Positions 1 to 8,023 of a stretch of 64,000 nt of DNA are shown one piece after another; within the stretch, counting starts at the first letter, position 1; every line of letters starts with the position of its first letter. Position numbers and translations under genes: made by a program. The notes under the pieces were generated by a model. That model did no database searches. It saw only the letters and a list, made by a program, of their open reading frames with translations, and was not told the DNA's origin. This DNA comes from an uncultured Chryseobacterium sp. (GTDB lineage: Bacteria > Bacteroidota > Bacteroidia > Flavobacteriales > Weeksellaceae), in contig CAJYWD010000036.1 in assembly GCA_913778505.1 (NCBI GenBank), positions 310,001 to 374,000 of the forward strand, written 5' to 3'.

Positions 1-1
1 C

Positions 2-64
2 TTAACTTTGGCAAATGTTTTCCGGCGGATGCGTCAGGAAGACTTGCTTAAAAGATTAGATTAA
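2..64 (+). CDS. 3' end of an unidentified gene (partial)
   Basis: An open frame runs from the left edge to TAA at 62-64 and would encode a C-terminal tail ending RMRQEDLLKRLD. The stop lies one base before the ATG of the SufT-like gene, so the two are probably one operon. About 20 residues are too few to name the family. That this frame is coding is inferred from the tight junction. Confidence 0.4.
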   Translation, partial: LTLANVFRRMRQEDLLKRLD

Positions 65-65
65 C

Positions 66-392
66 ATGAAATATACAGACGAGCAGATTGCCGATATTGG
101 TGAGGAAATTATCAAGGAACTGAAGACGGTTTTCGATCCGGAAATTCCAGTCGATATTTACGAACTGGGCTTGGTATATGATGTCCAGATCTCCGATGAA
201 GGCGAAGTTCTGGTAATTATGACCTTAACCTCCCCGAATTGTCCTGTTGCGGAAACCCTTCCTGTAGAAGTGGAAGATAAAGTCAGAGGTGTGGAGGGCG
301 TAAAATCCGCCAAAATTGAACTCACCTTTGAGCCTACATGGACCAAGGAAATGATGAGCGAAGAAGCCAAATTTGAACTTGGTATGTTATAA
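66..392 (+). CDS. MIP18/DUF59 family protein, SufT-like Fe-S assembly factor
   Basis: A small cytosolic protein of 108 residues covering one complete DUF59 (MIP18) domain. The DPEIPVDIYELGLVYDV motif is at about residues 24-40, and the TSPNCP segment carries the conserved cysteine C59. Members help mature or deliver iron-sulfur clusters (SufT, the MIP18 core) or, in the PaaD branch, support ring-hydroxylase assembly. With sufE 3 kb away and no phenylacetate genes, the Fe-S role is more likely; this is inference. It starts one base after the upstream stop, and a strong terminator follows. Confidence 0.85.
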   Translation: MKYTDEQIADIGEEIIKELKTVFDPEIPVDIYELGLVYDVQISDEGEVLVIMTLTSPNCPVAETLPVEVEDKVRGVEGVKSAKIELTFEPTWTKEMMSEEAKFELGML

Positions 393-396
393 GTAA

Positions 397-426
397 AAAA
401 TCCTGCTGCGTGCAGGATTTTTGTTT
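397..426 (+). terminator. Rho-independent terminator after the SufT-like gene
   Basis: Stem AAATCCTGC (398-406) pairs with GCAGGATTT (412-420) around a short loop and is followed by a T run. It sits between two convergent genes and has A-rich/T-rich flanks on both sides, so it may serve both. Confidence 0.8.
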
Positions 427-431
427 TAGTC

Positions 432-830
432 TCAATATTCGAAAATTAGAATCTTCTTGATGTCCGGATGCAGACTGAGATACACGGGACAATTCTTTGC
501 GGTTTGCTCAATGAATTCACGCTCTTCCGAAGTATAGGAATGCGGAAATTTAAAAACGCAGAAGATCTCGCCAATTCTCCTTGGCTCAAAATACATGGTC
601 TTTTTCAGTTCGCAGGTAGCACCTGTAATATCAATATGCCTGTCCTTGCCCAATACTACCAGCGATGCAAACACGCTTTCTGCCAAAGCGGTTGCAAAAA
701 TATCGGTGGGAGAGAAGTGCTCGCGGACGGTAAAATCATTGGAAGGAACATAGGTGGAGAAAACATCACCAGAAGCTTCGTGCATGGACTCTATTTTTGA
801 GTCGCCCAAATAAGTAGTTTTTGAAGTCAT
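432..830 (-). CDS. OsmC-like protein lacking the first conserved cysteine
   Basis: A 132-residue protein with the OsmC/Ohr fold pattern: SPTDIFATALAESVF at the start of the central helix and NCPVYLSLHPDIK near the C-terminus. Active OsmC/Ohr peroxidases use two cysteines, one in each of these helices. Here the second (NCPV) is kept, while the first is AGC serine in the AES tripeptide where relatives have Cys. Thiol-peroxidase chemistry of the normal type is therefore doubtful, and a binding or altered role is possible. The second OsmC protein in this window, at 19.2 kb, has both cysteines. It is a single gene, convergent with the SufT-like gene. Confidence 0.75.
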   Translation of the reverse strand: MTSKTTYLGDSKIESMHEASGDVFSTYVPSNDFTVREHFSPTDIFATALAESVFASLVVLGKDRHIDITGATCELKKTMYFEPRRIGEIFCVFKFPHSYTSEEREFIEQTAKNCPVYLSLHPDIKKILIFEY

Positions 831-947
831 AACGTGGATATTATATTGTTTTTTCTGTAATAAATTTACGTCAATTTTTTCAAATTTAGAATATCAACTC
901 AAATAATTTGAGAAAAAATGAGCAAATATCATAGAAGAGCGAAACAA

Positions 948-1796
948 TCAAAAATGAAAAATATCTTTGGCCATGTTATAAGCGCTTTCAAAATTGAGAA
1001 GATTCTGATGAATGTCCAGTTTCTCGGACTGCATAAACGTGAAGACTTTTTCCGTTGGCATATTGCCCACCAGATCATCTTTGGCCATCGGGCAGCCGCC
1101 AATTCCTTTTATAGCACTGTCGAATCTTCTGCAGCCTTCATCATACGCTGCTTTTAGCTTCACATAAGAATCCTCGTATCGGTTATGGAAATGCGCGCCA
1201 AAGTGGATGCCAGGATATTTAGATGGAATTTTATTGAACAGTAGCGCAATTCTTTCTGCATCGCCCACGCCGGTGGTATCGGACAACAGTACATCTTTAA
1301 TCCCGATTTCCTCGAAGCGCTTCGCCCAAAAGTCTACATCTTCCCATTTCCAGCTTTCGCCGTACGGATTGCCGAATGCCATGGAGAAATAGAGATTGAG
1401 TTGCCTGCCTTCGGATTTTGTCAGTTCCAGGATTTTCACCACTTCGCTGAAGGCTTCTTCACGGCTTTTGTTGGTATTTCTGTGCTGAAATGTTTCGGAA
1501 ATTGAAAAGGGAAAACCTAAAATATCAACCTGCCCGTGACTCAAGGCTTTTTCAGCACCACGGAGATTGGCCACCACTACGGAGAGTTTGGTATTGGAAA
1601 GTGATTTATCGATCTCGTCTACCACAATTCCGGAATCGGCCATTTGAGGCATTGTTTTCGGATTCACGAAGCTTCCGCAATCCAGGACATCAAAACGCAC
1701 TTCCATCAGGCGGTTGATGTAATCGATTTTCTGTTGTGTGGGGATAAACTCGCCCCATCCTTGCATGGCGTCCCGTGGACATTCGGTTAAGAACAT
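948..1796 (-). CDS. Hydroxymethylglutaryl-CoA lyase
   Basis: Cleaves HMG-CoA to acetyl-CoA and acetoacetate, the last step of leucine degradation; a TIM-barrel enzyme of the HMGL-like family. Visible motifs are TECPRDAMQGW at the N-terminus (catalytic Arg and metal-binding Asp), the HFHNRY metal-binding histidines, and the GGCPMAKDDLVGNMPTE loop with the catalytic cysteine. The frame is open to 1889, but the extra 31 residues are encoded partly by the dispersed repeat at 1821-1904 and do not look like HMGL. The ATG at 1796, just before TECPRD, is taken as the start, giving 282 residues. Confidence 0.9.
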   Translation of the reverse strand: MFLTECPRDAMQGWGEFIPTQQKIDYINRLMEVRFDVLDCGSFVNPKTMPQMADSGIVVDEIDKSLSNTKLSVVVANLRGAEKALSHGQVDILGFPFSISETFQHRNTNKSREEAFSEVVKILELTKSEGRQLNLYFSMAFGNPYGESWKWEDVDFWAKRFEEIGIKDVLLSDTTGVGDAERIALLFNKIPSKYPGIHFGAHFHNRYEDSYVKLKAAYDEGCRRFDSAIKGIGGCPMAKDDLVGNMPTEKVFTFMQSEKLDIHQNLLNFESAYNMAKDIFHF

Positions 1797-1820
1797 TGAC
1801 TTCAATTTAAAATTTATTTG

Positions 1821-1904
1821 GGCAGCTTTTCCGCCTTCCGTTCCCGCTTTTTTTTGCCAGGCTTTCCCCTCGCAAAAAAAGAGCTCCACTCAAGTCGGGC
1901 TGCG
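1821..1904. repeat. Dispersed hairpin repeat, copy A (type GGCAGC...GCTGC)
   Basis: The ends are GGCAGC and GGGCTGC, an inverted pair. The left arm continues TTTTCCGCC..CCCGC into a T run, and an A run with GAGCTCCACTCA leads to the right arm, so the centre forms a T/A hairpin. Left and right arms closely match copy B at 27475-27594. This copy lies between two divergent genes, upstream of HMG-CoA lyase, so it is not simply a gene-end terminator. Confidence 0.75.
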
Positions 1905-1984
1905 GTTTCCGGTGTTGAACAACATTGGTCACACTTTCGTAGATATCTATAATCACGAGACTTTCAACTATGACCCCAGATTTG

Positions 1985-2016
1985 TTTGCCGTTCACTCCA
2001 TAAATATATAACTTTG
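1985..2016 (+). promoter_or_regulatory. Bacteroidota-type promoter for pepT
   Basis: TTTG at 1985-1988 and TAACTTTG at 2009-2016 are separated by 20 bases, matching the Bacteroidota -33/-7 consensus (TTTG, TAnnTTTG). The ATG of pepT follows 19 bases later. Confidence 0.65.
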
Positions 2017-2035
2017 TGGAGATATACCAAATTAT

Positions 2036-3286
2036 ATGGAAAACATCCAATTAGACGGGATTTGGAGAGAAAAACTCCTTAACAGATTCATCACTTACAT
2101 CAAAATCTATTCAACCAGCGATGCAGAAAGCGAGACCACGCCTTCTACAGAAAGACAGTGGGATATTGCGAATTACCTGTACAAAGAATTGCAGGATCTC
2201 GGTTTGGAAGATGTGAGCATCGACGAAAAAGGCTATGTTTTCGGATTCATTCCTTCCAATAAAGAGGAAAAAGTTCCGCAAGTTGGCTTTATTGCGCATT
2301 ACGATTCGTCACCGGATTTCAATGGTGAAAATGTGAATCCGCAAATTTGGGAAAATTATGACGGCGAAGATTTGTTATTGAACAAAGAAACTGGATTCAC
2401 GTTATCATCAACCAAATTCGAATCTTTAAAAAAATATATCGGGCAAACGATTATCACCACAGACGGAACCACTTTGCTGAGCGCTGATGATAAAGCCGGC
2501 GTGGCGGAGATTGTAACCGCAGCAGAATTTCTTCTGGCCAATCCTCAAATCAAACACGGACGAATCTCTATCGGATTCAATCCCGACGAAGAGATCGGAA
2601 GAGGCGCTCATCATTTCGATGTGGAAAAATTCGGTGCTGAATGGGCTTACACCATGGATGGTGGAGAAATCGGTGAACTGGAATATGAAAACTTCAATGC
2701 AGCAGGAGCTGTGGTAAAAATCCACGGATTGTCCGTGCATCCGGGTTATTCATTTGGTAAAATGCTGAATGCGGGTTTAGTGGCTTCAGAATTTATCCAA
2801 TCACTTCCGGCTAATGAAACACCGGCTACAACCAAAGGTTTTGAAGGTTTTTTTCATCTGACAGATTTCGAAGGCGATGTTTCCGAAGCTAAACTCCAAT
2901 ACATCATCCGGGACCATGATGACCAGAAATTTGAAGACAGAAAAAAGCTGATTACGGAAAAAGTTGATGCAATCAACAAAAAATATGGCGAGAAAACGGC
3001 TGAGATAGAGATCAAGCCGCAATATCTTAATATGAAAAAGCAGTTCGAAGGCAAAATGCACATTGTTGATATTGCAGAACAGGCCATGAAAGATTCCGGA
3101 ATAGAACCAAAAATCAAAGCCATCAGAGGCGGGACAGACGGCGCGCAGCTGTCTTACATGGGATTGCCATGCCCCAATATCTTTGCGGGCGGACATAACT
3201 TCCACGGACCGTATGAATTTGTACCTTTGGAAAGCATGTTGGCAGCCGTAAAAGTGATTGTAAATATTGCGCAGTCGGTAAAATAA
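2036..3286 (+). CDS. pepT: Peptidase T (M20 tripeptidase)
   Basis: A cytosolic zinc aminotripeptidase of the M20B family, 416 residues, full length. Metal ligands and catalytic residues are visible: AHYD (H88, D90), SADDKAG (D151/D152), DEEIGRG (E185 catalytic, E186), TMDGGEIGELEYENFNAA, HPG around residue 238, and a C-terminal HNFHGPYEFV histidine. It removes N-terminal residues from tripeptides in peptide turnover. The first ATG gives ENIQLDGIWREKLLNRFITY, as expected for PepT, and a good promoter lies 20 bases upstream. Transcribed alone or with sufE, whose start is 28 bases downstream. Confidence 0.95.
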   Translation: MENIQLDGIWREKLLNRFITYIKIYSTSDAESETTPSTERQWDIANYLYKELQDLGLEDVSIDEKGYVFGFIPSNKEEKVPQVGFIAHYDSSPDFNGENVNPQIWENYDGEDLLLNKETGFTLSSTKFESLKKYIGQTIITTDGTTLLSADDKAGVAEIVTAAEFLLANPQIKHGRISIGFNPDEEIGRGAHHFDVEKFGAEWAYTMDGGEIGELEYENFNAAGAVVKIHGLSVHPGYSFGKMLNAGLVASEFIQSLPANETPATTKGFEGFFHLTDFEGDVSEAKLQYIIRDHDDQKFEDRKKLITEKVDAINKKYGEKTAEIEIKPQYLNMKKQFEGKMHIVDIAEQAMKDSGIEPKIKAIRGGTDGAQLSYMGLPCPNIFAGGHNFHGPYEFVPLESMLAAVKVIVNIAQSVK

Positions 3287-3313
3287 TTTAATTTTAATTC
3301 AAAACCATTCTGA

Positions 3314-3733
3314 ATGACCATCAAAGAAAAACAACAGGAACTCATAGAAGAATTCGCCTTTCTGGATGATTGGGAGCAGAAATATGAATACATTATTGAC
3401 CTGGGGAAAGAACTTAAAGGACTTTCTGAAGACAAAAAAACGGATGAAAATCTCATCAGAGGTTGCCAGTCCAAAGTTTGGATCGATGCAAGACTCGAAG
3501 ATGGGAAATTGTTTTTCAATGCAGATTCTGATGGGATTTTGCCGAAAGGCATCGTTTCACTATTGGTGAGGATCTACAGCGGGCATTCTACCCAGGAGAT
3601 CCTGGATTCTGATTTTGAATTTATCTCCGAAATAGGTCTGCAGGAATTTTTGTCTCCATCCAGAGCCAATGGCCTGATGGCAATGACGAAGCAGATTAAA
3701 TTTTACGCCGTTGCATTTCAACTAAAGAAGTAG
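3314..3733 (+). CDS. sufE: SufE family cysteine-desulfurase activator
   Basis: Accepts persulfide sulfur from the cysteine desulfurase SufS and passes it to the SufBCD scaffold for Fe-S cluster assembly. The 139-residue length is normal, and LIRGCQSKVW places the sulfur-accepting cysteine at C51, the same number as in E. coli SufE. The rest of the suf operon is not in this window. The stop codon TAG (3731-3733) abuts the GTG of the next gene, so the unrelated glycosyltransferase may be translationally coupled to it. Confidence 0.93.
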   Translation: MTIKEKQQELIEEFAFLDDWEQKYEYIIDLGKELKGLSEDKKTDENLIRGCQSKVWIDARLEDGKLFFNADSDGILPKGIVSLLVRIYSGHSTQEILDSDFEFISEIGLQEFLSPSRANGLMAMTKQIKFYAVAFQLKK

Positions 3734-4699
3734 GTGAAGAGAATTCTGGCATATCGTTTTTCCGCTTTCGGAGACGTAGCGATGACTGTTCCCGTCTGCG
3801 TCGAGTTTCTGGAACAGAATCCTGATTTGGAAATCATTTTCGTGAGCAGGGATAATTTTAAGGATCTTTTTGATAAGCATCCGAGACTGAAATTTCACGG
3901 TGTGAGTTTCGATGATTATAAAGGCATATTCGGAATCCGGAAATTGACCAAGCAACTCATCAAAACATACCAGCCAGATTATGTTGCAGATCTACACGAT
4001 GTGATCCGTACGAAAATGATCAATTCGATCTTTATTCGGCACGGCTTCAAAGTGTATCAGATTGACAAAGGCAAGGACGAGAAAGAAAAACTCACCGATA
4101 TCTGGAATCTTGATAAAAAACAGTTACGAAGAACAGTGGAACGCTACGCCGATGTTTTTCGGCGAATGGGTTTTGGTGTAGACCTGTCTCACCAATTGAG
4201 ACCACAGTCAGACATCAAAGCAGGTATTGGTTTTGCTCCATTTGCGCAACATAAGGGCAAAATGATGCCGCTGGACAAGTCTTTTGAATTGGCCAGAATC
4301 TTATCAAGGACGGAGCAAATTTATTTCTTCGGCGGCGGGAAAGAGGAAAATGAAATTCTCAGATCCTGGGAAAATCAGCTTCCAAATGCTCAAAGCCTTG
4401 CCGGGACGTTAACGCTGAAAGAAGAGCTGGAGAAAATTGCCTCTTTGAAGGTCATGATCTCAATGGATTCTGCCAATATGCACCTCGCCAGCCTGATGGG
4501 CACCAGATGTATCTCAGTGTGGGGTTCTACGCATCACTACGCGGGCTTTCTGGGTTATGGTCAGCAAGAGGAAGATATTATCCACGTCAAAGATCTGTCT
4601 TGTCGGCCATGTTCTGTTTTTGGAGATAAAGAATGTTTCCGCGGCGACTATGCCTGTCTGGAGGAACTCAATATCCAGAAAATCCTCGGGAGAATATGA
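3734..4699 (+). CDS. Glycosyltransferase family 9 (heptosyltransferase-like)
   Basis: A GT9 family protein of 321 residues related to ADP-heptose:LPS heptosyltransferases. MKRILAYRFSAFGDVAMTVP at the N-terminus carries the GD motif of GT9 enzymes, and SMDSANMHLASLMGTRCISV with the following WGSTHH forms the C-terminal sugar-nucleotide site. A cysteine-rich tail (CRPCSVFGDKECFRGDYACL) is often found in GT9 proteins. It starts with GTG directly after the sufE stop and overlaps the next glycosyltransferase at ATGATG. Likely role: adding a sugar to lipopolysaccharide or a surface glycan; the acceptor is unknown. Confidence 0.85.
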   Translation: MKRILAYRFSAFGDVAMTVPVCVEFLEQNPDLEIIFVSRDNFKDLFDKHPRLKFHGVSFDDYKGIFGIRKLTKQLIKTYQPDYVADLHDVIRTKMINSIFIRHGFKVYQIDKGKDEKEKLTDIWNLDKKQLRRTVERYADVFRRMGFGVDLSHQLRPQSDIKAGIGFAPFAQHKGKMMPLDKSFELARILSRTEQIYFFGGGKEENEILRSWENQLPNAQSLAGTLTLKEELEKIASLKVMISMDSANMHLASLMGTRCISVWGSTHHYAGFLGYGQQEEDIIHVKDLSCRPCSVFGDKECFRGDYACLEELNIQKILGRI

Positions 4700-5595
4700 T
4701 GCTGACTGTATGTGTCCCGGTTTATAATTTTGAGGTTAGCGATCTAGTCTCCGAACTTGCTCGGCAGATCACTGCTGATGAACTAGATGCGGAGATCGTA
4801 TTGATCGATGATGCTTCTACTAAAGAGTTCGTAGAAAAGAATCAGCCGGTAGCATCTCAAATCCGACAGTTTATTTTTCTTCCGGCTAATATTGGACGTT
4901 CGAGAATCAGGAATCTGTTTCTCAAGTATTCGCAATCCGATTATTTATTATTTCTGGACTGTGACGGGAAAATTGCCAATCAACATTTCATCAAAACTTA
5001 TCTCGATTATATCCAATCGCATCGGCCTGATGTTATTTACGGCGGACGACAAGTGGAAGCAAGGAAGCCCAGTCTTGAATATGGACTCCGGTGGAAGTTT
5101 GCTGTAGAACGGGAAAATCTGCCTGTCAATGAACGCGTGACATCTCCTTATCTGCATTTTCAAACGAATAATTTCGTTGTGAAGAGAAGCGTTTTGGAAG
5201 CGCATCCATTTGATGAGTCGATTATACAATATGGTTATGAGGATTTGATTTTCGCAAAGGATCTTTCCAAATCAGGCGTTCGCATTCATCACATCGGCAA
5301 TCCGGTTTTCAATAATGATGTCGAGACCAATGAGATTTTCCTCCAAAAGGCCGATGAGTCGGCCAAAAGTCTCGCACAGCTGATTACCACAGAAAACTTC
5401 AAGGAGGACAATGACATCAAACTAGCAAAAGCATATTTTTTCCTGAAGAAGTACGGGCTTTTGATCCCCTTTTCTACATTTTACAGGATTATAAAAGCGA
5501 TAATTGAAAAAAAACTCCTGTCCGGCTCCGCGTCGCTTAGATATCTAGATTTTTATAAGCTGGGACAAATGGTACGTTACGTTCGCAAACACTGA
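4696..5595 (+). CDS. Glycosyltransferase family 2
   Basis: A GT-A fold transferase. The N-terminus LTVCVPVYNF and IVLIDDAST is the nucleotide-binding half, NIGRSRIRNLF follows, and LLFLDCDGK provides the acidic metal-binding motif. An ED pair in YGYEDLIFAKDL is the likely catalytic region. The frame is open upstream to 4633, but the conserved domain starts at ATGATG (4696/4699), which overlaps the stop of the GT9 gene, so translation is probably coupled. The 3' end overlaps the convergent VanZ-like gene by about 50 bases. Donor and acceptor cannot be told from sequence. Confidence 0.85.
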   Translation: MMLTVCVPVYNFEVSDLVSELARQITADELDAEIVLIDDASTKEFVEKNQPVASQIRQFIFLPANIGRSRIRNLFLKYSQSDYLLFLDCDGKIANQHFIKTYLDYIQSHRPDVIYGGRQVEARKPSLEYGLRWKFAVERENLPVNERVTSPYLHFQTNNFVVKRSVLEAHPFDESIIQYGYEDLIFAKDLSKSGVRIHHIGNPVFNNDVETNEIFLQKADESAKSLAQLITTENFKEDNDIKLAKAYFFLKKYGLLIPFSTFYRIIKAIIEKKLLSGSASLRYLDFYKLGQMVRYVRKH

Positions 5596-6039
5596 TTTTT
5601 GATATTCTTTTTCCAGAATGGTTCTTATGTTTGCGACGTTGATCTTTCTGGCGATCTGTAACGAGGTGAAACCAATCAGCATTCCGAAGGTATTTAGAAA
5701 AACATCATCAATGTCCGCAGTTCCCCTTGCAGTATAAAGCTGTGCCAGCTCGATCATGGAAATCCAGGATACGAAGAGTAAAAGCATTAGCGGAAGACTG
5801 TTGAATCTCTTATGCAAAATTCCCATCCATCCGTACGGAATAAATACTAGAATATTTCCAATAATATTCACCATAAATTTCTCTGAGAAAATCTGGTGAG
5901 ATCGTAAAAAATATTTGATGCTTTGGAAAGGATTCAGTTGCAGAAATCCATATTCCGGGTGTCTGCCACATCCATAGAACATCATGTATAGAAGAAAAAT
6001 AGTGTATAAGGTGATTAATACCGCATAATATCTTTTCAT
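5545..6039 (-). CDS. VanZ-like membrane protein
   Basis: A small inner-membrane protein with four predicted membrane segments: the N-terminal YYAVLITLYTIFLLYMMF, a second at NIIGNILVFIPYGWMG, a third at LPLMLLLFVSWISMIELAQL, and a fourth at NTFGMLIGFTSL. The core N-I-L-x-F-I-P-x-G and RGTADIDDVFLNTFG are typical of the VanZ family, whose exact function outside teicoplanin resistance is unclear. The frame is open to 6120, but ATG at 6039 has an upstream AAGGAAA and fits the usual VanZ N-terminus. The 3' end overlaps the GT2 gene convergently. Confidence 0.8.
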   Translation of the reverse strand: MKRYYAVLITLYTIFLLYMMFYGCGRHPEYGFLQLNPFQSIKYFLRSHQIFSEKFMVNIIGNILVFIPYGWMGILHKRFNSLPLMLLLFVSWISMIELAQLYTARGTADIDDVFLNTFGMLIGFTSLQIARKINVANIRTILEKEYQKSVFANVTYHLSQLIKI

Positions 6040-6228
6040 AGGTTTCCTTTTTGGAGGATTAGTAAAGAAGAGATTTTCCAACAATCGCATTTCGTTTTGA
6101 AGTACGCAATTTACAATCAAAAATCTGACCTATGGTGGAAAATTAAACAAGCGATTAAGTTTTTTATAGAACTTTAACGATTATGTTAAATCAATGTAAA
6201 CGTATTAAGGAAATTTTAAGAAAAAAGT

Positions 6229-6302
6229 GGGCGATACAGGATTCGAACCAGTGACCTCTGCGATGTCAACGCAACGCTCTAAACCAACTGAGCTAATCGC
6301 CC
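6229..6302 (-). tRNA. tRNA-Val (anticodon GAC)
   Basis: A 74-nt cloverleaf on the minus strand: acceptor GGGCGAT/ATCGCCC, D arm GCTC..GAGC, anticodon stem TTGCG/CGCAG with loop TTGACAT (anticodon GAC, reading GUC and GUU), and T loop TTCGAAT. CCA is not encoded. Confidence 0.93.
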
Positions 6303-6350
6303 TTTGAAAATTTGAAATAAAAAATCTCCCAAAAGTTTGGAAGATTTTGT

Positions 6351-6424
6351 GGGTCCTGAGGGATTCGAACCCCCGACCCTCTGGGTGTAAACCAGATGCT
6401 CTGAACCAACTGAGCTAAGAACCC
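6351..6424 (-). tRNA. tRNA-Val (anticodon TAC), copy 1
   Basis: A 74-nt cloverleaf: acceptor GGGTTCT/AGGACCC with one T-G pair, anticodon stem TCTGG/CAGAG with loop TTTACAC (anticodon TAC), and T arm GGGGG/TCCC with TTCGAAT loop. Almost identical to the copy at 6457-6530, differing in the acceptor stem (position 4 and its partner). Confidence 0.93.
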
Positions 6425-6456
6425 TGATTTTTTGAAAAGGTTTTGTTCCTTTCTGT

Positions 6457-6530
6457 GGGCCCTGAGGGATTCGAACCCCCGACCCTCTGGGTGTAAACCA
6501 GATGCTCTGAACCAACTGAGCTAAGAGCCC
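6457..6530 (-). tRNA. tRNA-Val (anticodon TAC), copy 2
   Basis: A 74-nt cloverleaf with acceptor GGGCTCT/AGGGCCC and anticodon loop TTTACAC (TAC). It forms a tandem array of three valine tRNAs with the genes at 6351 and 6229. The acceptor-stem change relative to copy 1 is compensated (C-G here, T-A there), so both should fold. Confidence 0.93.
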
Positions 6531-6574
6531 GCAACGTGTTACCGTTTTGAGTGGTGCAAATATACAATTTATAA

Positions 6575-7813
6575 CTACATCAGCAAATTTTTTTCTAAAA
6601 AATCTCCCACTACAAAGTTACTTCCACCAATAAAAATCATTTCATCCACTTTACAGTTCTGTTTTGCAGCAAGATAGCCTTCCTGTACAGAATTGTATAC
6701 TTTATAATCCAGATATGATTTTTTGAGCAAGTCTTCGTAATCCTTAGGATGTCTTCCCCTCCCGACACCTGGTTTCACAAAATAGAAACGCGCTTCGGGT
6801 GGTAGCATCGGAATCACATCATCAATTTTTTTATCATTGACGAAGCCTAAAATGATATGTTTTGATTGAGAATAGTCTTTCAGTTGATTAAATACTTCTT
6901 CCAATCCGGCCTGGTTATGTCCTGTGTCGCAAATCGTCAATGGCTGCTTTGAAAACTCGAACCAGCGGCCGATGAAATTCGTGTTTCGATGGACATTCAA
7001 AAGTCCGGATTTTAGATTTTCTGCACCTATTTTGAAGCCTTGTTTTTGTAGTTCAGCCACTAAAGCCAGAACGACACGGATATTTTTCTTCTGATAATTC
7101 CCCTTCAAATCCGAACTGAAATCAGTTTTAATTTCTACAGCATCAATAAATTCAGCCTGGACATCGATTGCTTTTTGCCGGATAATTTCTTTCACAATTG
7201 GGTTTTCGTCACCAGAAACTATAACAGTGTTTTCCTTGACTATTCCCGCTTTTTCTCTCGCAATTTCTTCAACCGTATTCCCGAGAATATTCTGATGGTC
7301 CAGCTGAACATTCGTAATAGCCGAAACTAAAGGTCTGATGATGTTGGTGGAGTCCAGTCTTCCGCCCAAACCAACTTCAATAATGGCAACATCAACCTCT
7401 TGCTGATAAAAATATTCGAAAGCCATGATCGTGGTGAATTCAAAAAAAGAAGGACGAATATCTTCCGGCAAATGCTTTAGTTTTTGGATAAAACCGTAAA
7501 CGAATTCTTTATCACAATTTTGTCCATTGACTTTGATTCTTTCCGTGAAATCAATGAGGTGCGGCGAATTGTAGAGCCCAACTTTGTAGCCCGATTCCTG
7601 TAGAACCGAAGCCAGCATATTACTTGTAGAGCCTTTTCCGTTGGTTCCGCCAATGTGAACGGTTTTGATTTTGTCCTGTGGATTTCCAAAAAAATCACAA
7701 AGTTTTCTGATGTTGTCAAGTCCCGGTTTGTACGCCTTTTGTCCGTCAATTTGGTAGTTCGGCATCTGCACAAAAAGCCAGTCGACTGCTTCCTGATAAT
7801 CTCTTGGAGTCAT
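6575..7813 (-). CDS. folC: Folylpolyglutamate synthase / dihydrofolate synthase
   Basis: Joins glutamate to dihydropteroate and lengthens the polyglutamate tail of folates, using ATP. 412 residues, a normal FolC length. The Mur-ligase type P-loop GGTNGKGST is at residues 55-63, followed by YNSPHLIDFTERIKVNG, the FEFTTIMAFEYF segment, EVGLGGRLDSTNI and LDHQNILGNTVEEIAREKAG, all typical of FolC. The ATG at 7813 gives the standard MTPRDYQEAVDWLF start. Transcribed toward the tRNA-Val array; a dispersed hairpin repeat lies in its upstream region. Confidence 0.95.
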   Translation of the reverse strand: MTPRDYQEAVDWLFVQMPNYQIDGQKAYKPGLDNIRKLCDFFGNPQDKIKTVHIGGTNGKGSTSNMLASVLQESGYKVGLYNSPHLIDFTERIKVNGQNCDKEFVYGFIQKLKHLPEDIRPSFFEFTTIMAFEYFYQQEVDVAIIEVGLGGRLDSTNIIRPLVSAITNVQLDHQNILGNTVEEIAREKAGIVKENTVIVSGDENPIVKEIIRQKAIDVQAEFIDAVEIKTDFSSDLKGNYQKKNIRVVLALVAELQKQGFKIGAENLKSGLLNVHRNTNFIGRWFEFSKQPLTICDTGHNQAGLEEVFNQLKDYSQSKHIILGFVNDKKIDDVIPMLPPEARFYFVKPGVGRGRHPKDYEDLLKKSYLDYKVYNSVQEGYLAAKQNCKVDEMIFIGGSNFVVGDFLEKNLLM

Positions 7814-7910
7814 AGTTTGAAATGAGTGACAAATTTAAGATAAGCGATGCAAATCTGGATATGATTGTGGGAATTTCTATTCTTTTATAATCAATTTTAA
7901 AACTGTAATT

Positions 7911-8013
7911 GCGCCCCGGATGGAACGGCCTGTTTGAGCTCTTTTTATTTTTTTGTTTCGGATTGGGCCTGGTAAAAAATAAAAAAGCGAGTAGTGACAG
8001 CCGGAATTGGCGC
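7911..8013. repeat. Dispersed hairpin repeat, copy C (type GCGCC...GGCGC)
   Basis: The termini GCGCCCCGG and CCGGAATTGGCGC pair with each other. Inside are GAGCTCTTTTTATTTTTT and AAAAAATAAAAAAGCGAG, a T/A hairpin of about 14 pairs. Copies A and B have the same GAGCTC plus T/A core and CGCTTTTTT edge on the opposite strand. It lies between the end of the TonB-like gene and the start of folC and could act as a terminator there. Confidence 0.7.
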
Positions 8014-8023
8014 CCAAATACTT

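Noticed and set aside
1797-1889. N-terminal extension of HMG-CoA lyase
   Set aside because: The extra 31 residues are encoded by a dispersed repeat and do not match HMG-CoA lyase; the ATG at 1796 fits the family start.
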